Positions 1 to 5,066 of a stretch of 5,066 nt of DNA are shown one piece after another. Numbering within the stretch: the stretch's first letter is position 1; every line of letters begins with the position of its first letter. The stretch comes from Actinomycetes bacterium (GTDB taxonomy: Bacteria; Actinomycetota; Coriobacteriia; Coriobacteriales; Eggerthellaceae): positions 1 through 5,066 of the forward strand of contig JAEYEL010000072.1 of assembly GCA_023403475.1 (NCBI GenBank), written 5' to 3'. Under the pieces are notes generated by a model. That model was not told the origin of the DNA, did no database searches, and was given only the letters and a program-made list of their open reading frames with translations. The translations under genes and the position numbers were made by a program.

Positions 1-1412
1 GTGTCGGCATAGGTGAGCAGCGGATTGGTGGCCTCGACGATAAGCGCCCGCACCGGATACGGCTCGCCTGTCTCCATGGCGTGCAGCACCAAGTCGGGAT
101 GCGCCGAGGTCATGTAGCGTGCGGGCAGGCGGCGCCCCTGCTTCATGGTAAGCTTACGCACACGCTCGTATCCCTCATAGCTTTGCAACGGCGTGTAGGG
201 CGCGTTCAGACAGCGTTTTCCATGCTCGGGCGCAAGAGCATCCGTCATCTCCAAGTCGATTTCGGTTTCGAAATCGCTCATTTCCGTGAGCACGCACGCA
301 CCCGGCTTATCGACGTTTCCCGTGATGGCGCGCAAACAGCAAATCGCCCGATGCGTGGGCGCGACGTTTCTTCCTACCTGGTCGATGCCGCGCCCGGAAA
401 CGAGTGCCGAGGCTCGCGCGTTGGCGAACAGGCGTGCCGCCTGGCGAATCCGGTCGACGCAAACCCCGCACACGTTCGCCACGTATTCGGGCGTGTAAGG
501 GCGCACATGTTCCACCAGTTCGTCGTAGCCATGACACCATGCATCCACAAACGCGTGATCTACCAGGTCTTCCTCGATAATGACATGGAGAAACCCCAAG
601 GCAAGCGCGCAGTCGGTGCCCGGGCGCGGCGCTATCCACATATCGGCCACCGCCGCTGTCTGCGTGCGGCGCGGATCGATGACCACAAGCGACATGTTTT
701 CGGAGCGTCCTACCTTTATAAGCGAGCGCCAAAACATCGAATTGTCCGACTGCGCCGGGTTCGTACCCCATATGAACACGCATTCCGTGATGTCGGGGTT
801 GATGTCTGCTTCTATGGTCCAGCCGAACGTGAGGGTGTCCATCCAAATGCGCGGATTCCAGCAGATCTGCCCGATGCCCATGTTGTTCGGCGAACCGAAC
901 AAGTTCATGAACCGGTGCAGCGGCCAGTACGACGCATGGGGGCCGCCTATGGCGGAAGCCAGCGTTTCAGGTCCATGCTCGTCGGCCAGCGCGCGCAAAC
1001 GGTTCGCTATGTCGTCGAGCGCTTCTTCCCAGCTCACGCGCTCCCACTCGTTCGAACCGCGCGCACCTATGCGCCGCAACGGATAGTTCACCCTGTCAGG
1101 CCCGTCGAGCACGTCCAGGTTCATGCGCCAGCGGCGGCATCCCGCAAGAATCTGCGGATCATAAGGATAGCGCGTAGGATCGGGCTGCAAATCGACCACG
1201 CGCCCCCCCTCCACCGTAGCCAGAAACCCGCAAAGATAGCCGCAGAAATGGCAGTTCGTCCTTCGTGTTTCACGCTGAGACGCATTGCCGTCAGCGACTT
1301 TCGCCTCACATTGCGGTGCGGCGCAATCGGCGGCAGCCGCCGCGCAGCCCAGATTGCAGGCATCGGCCCCCGCTGCGCATCGAGCATCGCCCTGCATCTC
1401 GTTTCCGCCCAT
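1..1412 (-). CDS. Molybdopterin-dependent oxidoreductase, DMSO reductase superfamily (3' end beyond window)
   Basis: Reading down from ATG at 1412-1410 gives 470 codons with no stop to the window edge, so the C-terminal part is missing. After a Cys/Ala-rich leader (residues 1-53) comes an N-terminal [4Fe-4S] motif: C54-x2-C57-x3-C61, then C91 followed by RRW. The hallmarks DRVNYPLRR (107-114) and WERVSWEEALDDIA (123-136) follow. C184 in GQICWNPR sits where the Mo/W ligand is expected. VVIDPRRT (243-250), RPGTDCALALG (263-273) and ITGNVDKPGA (363-372) are typical bis-MGD-binding segments. There is no twin-arginine signal with a hydrophobic stretch, so I infer a cytoplasmic enzyme. The start lies one base after the upstream stop (TAGCATG) with a weak GAAGG ribosome site; ATG at 1397 is an alternative. 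The CxxPR motif and cluster spacing resemble the acetylene hydratase-like branch, which by family knowledge also includes gut dehydroxylases. The substrate is unknown. Confidence 0.93.
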   Translation of the reverse strand, partial: MGGNEMQGDARCAAGADACNLGCAAAAADCAAPQCEAKVADGNASQRETRRTNCHFCGYLCGFLATVEGGRVVDLQPDPTRYPYDPQILAGCRRWRMNLDVLDGPDRVNYPLRRIGARGSNEWERVSWEEALDDIANRLRALADEHGPETLASAIGGPHASYWPLHRFMNLFGSPNNMGIGQICWNPRIWMDTLTFGWTIEADINPDITECVFIWGTNPAQSDNSMFWRSLIKVGRSENMSLVVIDPRRTQTAAVADMWIAPRPGTDCALALGFLHVIIEEDLVDHAFVDAWCHGYDELVEHVRPYTPEYVANVCGVCVDRIRQAARLFANARASALVSGRGIDQVGRNVAPTHRAICCLRAITGNVDKPGACVLTEMSDFETEIDLEMTDALAPEHGKRCLNAPYTPLQSYEGYERVRKLTMKQGRRLPARYMTSAHPDLVLHAMETGEPYPVRALIVEATNPLLTYAD

Positions 1413-1413
1413 G

Positions 1414-2427
1414 CTAGCCTTCGCCTTCCGCTTCAAGCCCCACGAACGAACGGGGATTGGAGTCAGTCCCTTGCTTCTGCGGGTCGTCGAACAGAAAGCG
1501 CAGCTTCATGTAGGCGTCCACGTGCGCCCAGTCAATGCGCCAGTCGTACAGAAGCTCTAAGTAGTGGAACACCGGAACCGCATGCTGTGCCATCGTCAGT
1601 TGGAACGTGCAGCTCACGCACGCCGTCACAATGGCAGATGCGCCCGCAGCACGAGCTTCTTCCCCGCGCTTTTCGGCCTGCGCGTCGGCGGCGGCGAAGT
1701 TTCCCGTCGCCCGCACCAAAGACCCGCAGCACTGCGAATGCGCACGGTTGTGCTCGGGATCCACTATCAAATCGGCGGGCATGAGAGCTCGCAAGCCGTC
1801 TGCAAACTCCCCGGTAGCCCTATCGGGGCACGAATCGTGCACGCTGAACAGCGAAGGCAACTCGGCCTCGAACTCCGCTGGCGAAGAGGAAAGGCTGCCC
1901 CCGGCCTCCGTTGGCAAAGGGGATGAACCGGCTCTGGCCTGCGCCCGCAGCATACGCCGCGCCGCACCCGCATCGATGCGATACCCCAACCCGACCAACA
2001 CCTGCGGCAGTGCAACCACTTCCACGCCCGCCGTGAGCTCGTCAGCCAAAAGCATGGCGCGCAAGGTCGAAACGCAGTTCGGACAGGCCGCCACGATGCG
2101 CTTCACTCCGCTTGCGGCAACATGGTCGCAGAACTGGCGCTCATACGTTGTCCGCACCGTTTTCCCATCGGGCTCGTAGCGCAGAATCATCCCGCAGCAT
2201 AGAAGAGAGATGCCCTTCACCTGCCCCGCTTCACGCAGAAGATCGTACACCGACTGCACCAAGGGCAGCCCGTAGTTCAGAAGCGAGCATCCGGGAAAGA
2301 ATAACGACTCGCATTGCTTCGACGCATTCCCGTTTTCCGCCTCTCCGCGCAAACGCGCGTCCAGCCCTGGATAGCTGCACGTAACCGTGCTTCCCGTCAG
2401 AGCATCTTCGAACACGTAAGAATCCAT
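1414..2427 (-). CDS. HdrB/GlpC-type (Fe-S)-binding protein with two CCG cysteine-rich domains
   Basis: A 337-residue protein with two CCG domains. Domain 1 has FFPGC (C47), CCG (C77, C78) and CPNC (C115, C118), spaced C-x29-CC-x36-CxxC. Domain 2 has HDSC (C200), CCG (C233, C234) and CVSC (C270, C273), spaced C-x32-CC-x35-CxxC. In the heterodisulfide reductase subunit HdrB such motifs bind non-cubane [4Fe-4S] clusters that handle disulfide or two-electron chemistry; GlpC and LutA relatives pass electrons. A Ser/Pro/Ala-rich linker (about residues 165-190) separates the domains. No membrane segment or signal peptide is seen, so it is probably cytoplasmic. The frame stays open upstream to 2568, but that part covers a strong hairpin and has no ribosome site. 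ATG at 2427, with GGAGGG just ahead, is the better start. The stop is one base from the next molybdoenzyme start, implying translational coupling and a shared function. Whether it is an electron donor, an acceptor or a maturation factor is open. Confidence 0.9.
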   Translation of the reverse strand: MDSYVFEDALTGSTVTCSYPGLDARLRGEAENGNASKQCESLFFPGCSLLNYGLPLVQSVYDLLREAGQVKGISLLCCGMILRYEPDGKTVRTTYERQFCDHVAASGVKRIVAACPNCVSTLRAMLLADELTAGVEVVALPQVLVGLGYRIDAGAARRMLRAQARAGSSPLPTEAGGSLSSSPAEFEAELPSLFSVHDSCPDRATGEFADGLRALMPADLIVDPEHNRAHSQCCGSLVRATGNFAAADAQAEKRGEEARAAGASAIVTACVSCTFQLTMAQHAVPVFHYLELLYDWRIDWAHVDAYMKLRFLFDDPQKQGTDSNPRSFVGLEAEGEG

Positions 2428-2431
2428 GCAA

Positions 2432-2437
2432 CCCTCC
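2432..2437 (-). promoter_or_regulatory. Shine-Dalgarno site fixing the CCG-protein start
   Basis: The minus strand reads GGAGGG followed by TTGC and ATG at 2427. It is the only strong purine-rich site near the possible starts of this reading frame. It argues for a 337-residue protein rather than the longer open frame reaching 2568. Confidence 0.75.
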
Positions 2438-2456
2438 GTTCTCATCACCGGCGACG

Positions 2457-2502
2457 CCGCAGCGCGACTTACGGTATCGCAAAACTGCAAGCCGCGCTGC
2501 GG
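2457..2502 (-). promoter_or_regulatory. Strong 14-bp hairpin in the leader of the CCG protein gene
   Basis: The arms 2457-2470 and 2489-2502 form an inverted repeat of 14 positions around an 18-base loop. On the plus strand one pair is an A/C mismatch. In minus-strand RNA the same position is a G-U wobble, so all 14 positions pair. The base of the stem lies 29 bases before the ATG at 2427, leaving the ribosome site free. No T-run follows, so it does not look like a standard intrinsic terminator. It could be a 5' UTR structure, an mRNA-stabilising stem, or a dyad operator for a DNA-binding regulator. The structure is seen directly; the role is inferred. Confidence 0.6.
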
Positions 2503-2547
2503 AGCTGCCCGCGCCGTTGCGAAACGCGTCGTTCGCGCAAACGCACG

Positions 2548-2579
2548 GCGAACCCGACCTGAGACCAAGCCGGGTTCGC
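2548..2579 (-). terminator. Possible terminator hairpin behind the NrfD gene
   Basis: A perfect 9-bp inverted repeat (GCGAACCCG at 2548-2556, CGGGTTCGC at 2571-2579) encloses a 14-base loop. On the minus strand it lies 57 bases past the NrfD stop codon. The sequence after it (CGTGCGTTTGCG) has only a short T-run, so termination would be weak or factor-assisted. The inner arm can also pair with GTTCGC at 2531-2536, giving a competing hairpin. Confidence 0.4.
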
Positions 2580-2599
2580 GTCATCAGCTCATGCAAAGA

Positions 2600-2619
2600 C
2601 GCAGGTTGCAGCCCCTGCG
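2600..2619 (-). terminator. Small hairpin 16 bases after the NrfD stop
   Basis: CGCAGG and CCTGCG form a 6-bp stem with an 8-base loop, followed on the minus strand by TCTTTGC. The position directly after the stop codon at 2636 fits a weak terminator or a 3'-end stabilising stem. The stem is short and could be chance in GC-rich DNA. Confidence 0.25.
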
Positions 2620-2635
2620 CCTGCATTGTATCGCA

Positions 2636-3640
2636 TTAGTACAGGTTCTCGCCATATGTCCATTCGGAAACGAACTTCTCGTCGCCTTTGGCAATGCGGT
2701 TGTAGTAGCGGTTCTCGCCCGGAATCTCGGCACGCTCGTCGGAATACACGCACAGGTAGCGCAGAAGCAGGCCGCCGCACAGAACCAAAACGGGTGCGAC
2801 CACCGTGGAAGCGGCCGAATCAGCGCCGCCAACGTAGAGGATAAGCGGAATGACCAAGCCGAAGCCTATCATGCCCACCCAGAACAGAGGCGCGGTCTTG
2901 CCCTTCACCCAGCGCGTGGCCACGGCCTTTGCCGTCACGTTACCTGCACCTAGGAAGGAAAGCACCATGATGAGCAACACGGTGATCTCGGCGCACACCA
3001 AAACGATGTCCACCACGTGGATGATCTCGTGGATATACTCCTCAACGGCAACGACGTCCAAGCTGAAGGCCATAGGCCAAGCGCCCAGCGCCAAGGCGAC
3101 CAACGCGCAGGCGGTGGAGGTCGCCGAAATGGTGAACAGCACCGGCAGCGCGGGCGTGGCCCAGAACGCATGCGCCTTCAACGTGGAGAGCATGACGCCT
3201 GTGTACACCATGATACCGAATCCGGTGATGCCGGCTATGGCGAGCATCACCGGCTGGGAAGGCCTGAAAAAGCCCGCCAGCGGAGCCAGGAAGCCCCAGT
3301 CGAACGGCAGAACGTCAATGGAGCCCAAAAGCCAGAAGATGGTCGAGAACATGGCGAACACCAAAAGCGTGGCGCCCCACTTGATAATGGCCGTGGCCGT
3401 GGTCCACACGCGCCAGAACACGAGCGGTTGGCCAAGCTCGAATACCAGAAAGAAGCAACCCACGGCCAAAGCGGCCAGCGCTATGAACATGGAAGCGAAG
3501 AACAGCGGTTCCGTGTTCGCAAAGCCGGCGCCCGGCAGAACGAAAAAGCTCAGTACGGCGGTAAGGAACATAATGCCACCGCCTAGGCCGCCCAAGAACA
3601 GATAGATGACGATGGGCGCCTCCCAGTAATGATGTTTCAT
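2636..3640 (-). CDS. nrfD: NrfD/PsrC-family membrane anchor subunit of a molybdoenzyme
   Basis: A 334-residue, very hydrophobic protein. Eight membrane segments can be picked out at roughly residues 9-34, 46-67, 86-106, 130-152, 162-187, 204-230, 250-271 and 279-297. The glycine-rich YLFLGGLGGG in helix 1 is typical of the NrfD/PsrC family, and the length is within the family's usual range. Family members exchange electrons and protons with quinones in the membrane and dock the four-cluster ferredoxin subunit encoded just upstream. The start ATG overlaps the stop of that gene by one base (TAATG), and GGGAGG lies about nine bases ahead inside the upstream gene, so the two are translationally coupled. 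The polar C-terminal tail (about 299-334) is charged and ends in YGENLY. The direction of electron flow (quinol oxidation for a reductase, or quinone reduction) cannot be told from this subunit. Confidence 0.93.
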   Translation of the reverse strand: MKHHYWEAPIVIYLFLGGLGGGIMFLTAVLSFFVLPGAGFANTEPLFFASMFIALAALAVGCFFLVFELGQPLVFWRVWTTATAIIKWGATLLVFAMFSTIFWLLGSIDVLPFDWGFLAPLAGFFRPSQPVMLAIAGITGFGIMVYTGVMLSTLKAHAFWATPALPVLFTISATSTACALVALALGAWPMAFSLDVVAVEEYIHEIIHVVDIVLVCAEITVLLIMVLSFLGAGNVTAKAVATRWVKGKTAPLFWVGMIGFGLVIPLILYVGGADSAASTVVAPVLVLCGGLLLRYLCVYSDERAEIPGENRYYNRIAKGDEKFVSEWTYGENLY

Positions 3641-4218
3641 TACGCCTTACCTCCCAACTCAGGAATGTAGTAGATCTGGGGCTCGGTACCGAACTCCGTG
3701 AAGATGCGCTCGGTCTTCACCGAGCCTATGAGCTTCGACACTTCGCTTTCCGGATCGTCCAAATCGCCGAAGATGCGCGCCTTCTGATGGCAGGTCTCCA
3801 CGCAGTAGGGCTTGGCATCGGGGTCAAGCTTGCGCTTGTCGCGACAGAACGTGCACTTGCGCACGAAGCGGTGCAGCCGCGGCTCGAGCTTCGAGGTGTC
3901 GCGCATGCCGTAGGGGCACGCGTTCACGCACACCTTGCAGGCCATGCACTTCTTGGAGTCCACCCACACGGTGCCGTCTTCATCCTGCTGGCTGGCACCC
4001 GTGGGGCAGCACGGCACACATTCGGGGTTCGCGCAGTGCATGCACAGAAGCGGCGTCCAGCTCTTGTGCACGTGCGGCCACGTGCCTTGGGCACCTTCGG
4101 TGACCACGGGGTTGTACACGATGTCGAGCGGCAGATCGTTCCAAGTACGGCAGGCAACCGTGCAGGAATGACAGCCGATGCAGCGACGTTGGTCGATGAC
4201 CATAACGTAACGAGTCAT
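3640..4218 (-). CDS. Four-cluster [4Fe-4S] ferredoxin-type electron-transfer subunit (DmsB/PhsB/NrfC-like)
   Basis: A 192-residue protein of the DmsB/PsrB/NrfC family that carries electrons between the NrfD anchor and the Mo active site. Sixteen cysteines form four cluster motifs: C13-x2-C16-x2-C19-x3-C23; C59-x2-C62-x4-C67-x3-C71; C91-x2-C94-x2-C97-x3-C101; and C122-x2-C125 with C139-x3-C143. By family analogy, the motifs exchange ligands so that first and fourth, and second and third, pair up. C70, next to C71, is one cysteine more than needed. There is no signal peptide; relatives are exported with the Tat-tagged catalytic partner. ATG at 4218 has AGGAAGGA seven bases upstream. The gene begins 27 bases after the catalytic-subunit stop and overlaps the NrfD gene by one base, so the three form one operon. 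The exact substrate class (sulfur compounds, DMSO or another) is not visible. Confidence 0.95.
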   Translation of the reverse strand: MTRYVMVIDQRRCIGCHSCTVACRTWNDLPLDIVYNPVVTEGAQGTWPHVHKSWTPLLCMHCANPECVPCCPTGASQQDEDGTVWVDSKKCMACKVCVNACPYGMRDTSKLEPRLHRFVRKCTFCRDKRKLDPDAKPYCVETCHQKARIFGDLDDPESEVSKLIGSVKTERIFTEFGTEPQIYYIPELGGKA

Positions 4219-4245
4219 TTCCTCATCCTTCCTACTCGATCGCGG

Positions 4246-5066
4246 TTATTCTTCAACGGGCTCGTAGGACATGTTGTAGCGCTTGCCCGTGGCCTCGTCC
4301 ACCAAGTTCGCGGTAGCGGCGTCGTAGAGCCAGCCGTAGTACGCGTCATGGTACAGGTTCGTTTCAGGGTCGATCATCCAACCGCTGTTGGGGTCGTACA
4401 CATACGGTTTGTCGGGAAGCACCGCGCAGCCCTTCTCGGTATCCCAGGTAAGCTGCTCGGGAACCTCGTAGGGCGCGGCTTGGCCGGGATAGCAGCGCAC
4501 GCCGCCCAGATAGGGAATCTCTTCGCGCTCCATGGTGTACTGCTTGCCCGTCTCGTCGTCCACGAGGCATTCGTTGGCCGCATCGTAGCGCCACCCGGTG
4601 TAGGCGTCGTAGTAACCCTTGGTCCGCGGGTTGATGAGCCAGCCGGACTCGTCCAAGCGGAAGTGCGTGCTCTTCTGGTAAAGCGTATTGTTCTGCCATA
4701 CCCACTCGTAGCCTTCGGGAACTTCCACGGTGGGCTGGGGCTTCTCGAACGGAATGGGCTCGCGCGCCAGCTTCTGATCGCTCGGCATGACCGTCACGCC
4801 CGGCTCTTTCGCCGAACCGGGAATGGACCACTGCGTATCGGCGGCGCGGAATTCCTTGTCGAACTCGCCGCACTTATACACCTTGCACATAAGGCCGCGG
4901 TTCGCCCAACTGCCGCCCATGGGGTCGCAGTCCCAGTCGTCCACCGAAGTGAGCACGTTGGTGTTCGACTCAAGGCAGCCGAAGGGGTTGTTCAGATCGG
5001 CGGAACCGTCGCGCTCGGGGAACCACCAGCCGCGCGGCACGAACACCACGCGCGGATCGACTTCGG
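4246..5066 (-). CDS. Molybdopterin oxidoreductase catalytic subunit, C-terminal part (5' end beyond window), with repeat extension
   Basis: The frame is open from the window edge to the TAA at 4248-4246; 272 complete codons are visible. A GTG at 5049 is internal: the codons before it read EVDPR in frame, continuing into a VFVPRGWWFPE segment. That segment and ESNTNVLTSVDDWDCDP (27-43, counting from the GTG as residue 1), ending near VYKC (57-60), match the C-terminal molybdopterin-dinucleotide-binding domain of PhsA/DmsA-like enzymes. Relatives usually end here. This protein continues for about 207 residues, with a linker (61-109) and two repeats (110-173 and 196-260) rich in Trp and Tyr: 25 of the last 158 residues. 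The Fe-S and NrfD genes follow at once, so this is the catalytic subunit of a membrane-bound complex. Any N-terminal Tat signal and Fe-S motif lie outside the window. The substrate is unknown. Confidence 0.92.
   Translation of the reverse strand, partial: EVDPRVVFVPRGWWFPERDGSADLNNPFGCLESNTNVLTSVDDWDCDPMGGSWANRGLMCKVYKCGEFDKEFRAADTQWSIPGSAKEPGVTVMPSDQKLAREPIPFEKPQPTVEVPEGYEWVWQNNTLYQKSTHFRLDESGWLINPRTKGYYDAYTGWRYDAANECLVDDETGKQYTMEREEIPYLGGVRCYPGQAAPYEVPEQLTWDTEKGCAVLPDKPYVYDPNSGWMIDPETNLYHDAYYGWLYDAATANLVDEATGKRYNMSYEPVEE
4270..4464 (-). repeat. Protein repeat copy 2 in the catalytic-subunit extension
   Basis: This codes for residues 196-260, running from VPEQLTW to GKRYNM, seven residues before the protein ends. 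It starts with the same VPE-x3-W signature as copy 1 and has the same core with the same 16-residue spacing (SG at 222, YG at 238, TG at 254). A spacer of 22 residues separates the copies. The divergence (about 62% core identity) points to an old duplication kept by selection. Confidence 0.8.
4531..4722 (-). repeat. Protein repeat copy 1 in the catalytic-subunit extension
   Basis: This codes for residues 110-173 (from the GTG at 5049), running from VPEGYEW to GKQYTM. Its core (135-173) aligns without gaps to residues 222-260 of copy 2, with 24 of 39 identical. Shared features are SGW, DAY, GW, YDAA, LVD and TGK. Inside the core, [ST]G pairs recur every 16 residues (135, 151, 167). The aromatic Y-D-x-x-[ST]-G-W pattern resembles OCRE-type or other short aromatic repeats, but I do not recognise a named family. 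Confidence 0.8.

Noticed and set aside
307..846. Minus-strand open frame of 179 codons
   Set aside because: It is a shifted frame inside the second molybdoenzyme gene; the true frame continues uninterrupted through this interval with bis-MGD-binding motifs.
1263..1412. Twin-arginine signal peptide on the second molybdoenzyme (R50-R51 before the Fe-S motif)
   Set aside because: The arginines are followed directly by the first cluster cysteine (TNC), with no hydrophobic segment or cleavage site.
81..1784. Plus-strand open frame of 567 codons
   Set aside because: It runs antisense across the CCG gene and the second molybdoenzyme. Its translation is Arg/His/Pro/Ala-rich with no family motif, as expected for the complement of GC-rich coding DNA. 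The minus-strand proteins carry clear motifs throughout.
2462..2500. Sigma-70 promoter built on TTGCAG within the leader hairpin
   Set aside because: No acceptable -10 hexamer lies 16-18 bases downstream; candidates such as TACCGT are at the wrong distance.
2428..2568. N-terminal extension of the CCG protein by 47 residues
   Set aside because: The extra residues are Arg/Ala-rich and would be coded across the leader hairpin. There is no ribosome site for the upstream start, while GGAGGG precedes the ATG at 2427.
2850..3605. Plus-strand open frame of 251 codons
   Set aside because: It is antisense to the NrfD gene; the minus-strand product has eight membrane helices and the glycine motif of the family, and the plus-strand product has no recognisable feature.
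5047..5049. GTG as the start of the first catalytic subunit
   Set aside because: The frame stays open to the window edge and the preceding codons (EVDPR) continue the domain naturally. The visible part is only the C-terminal end of a much longer family protein.

Overview
The window is about 5 kb of GC-rich DNA read entirely from the minus strand. It holds two neighbouring molybdoenzyme gene sets, and both catalytic genes are cut by the window edges. Gene content and style (complex iron-sulfur molybdoenzymes of the DMSO reductase superfamily, an NrfD-type anchor, a CCG-domain protein, tight packing) suggest an anaerobic respirer. A Coriobacteriia / Eggerthellaceae-type gut actinobacterium fits best, but that is inference from gene style, not from a marker gene.

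In order of transcription (high to low coordinates), set 1 is a three-gene respiratory module. It has the C-terminal end of a molybdopterin catalytic subunit (4246 to beyond 5066), a four-cluster [4Fe-4S] electron-transfer subunit (3640-4218) and an eight-helix NrfD/PsrC membrane anchor (2636-3640). The last two genes overlap by one base (TAATG). In this architecture electrons pass between the membrane quinone pool, the ferredoxin-like subunit and the Mo-bisMGD active site. The catalytic subunit carries an unusual extension of about 210 residues with two aromatic-rich tandem repeats.

A 208-bp gap (2428-2635) separates the sets and is full of dyad symmetry. It contains two terminator-like hairpins behind set 1 and a strong 14-bp hairpin just ahead of set 2. 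No convincing sigma-70 promoter could be picked out in it.

Set 2 begins with an HdrB/GlpC-type protein with two CCG cysteine-rich domains (1414-2427). One base later comes a second molybdopterin oxidoreductase (1-1412, its first 470 residues). That gene is open to the window edge, has the N-terminal [4Fe-4S] motif and a cysteine at the metal-ligand position, and lacks a Tat signal peptide. The coupling suggests a soluble cytoplasmic redox pair, in contrast to the membrane-bound set 1. Substrates of both enzymes cannot be read from the sequence.
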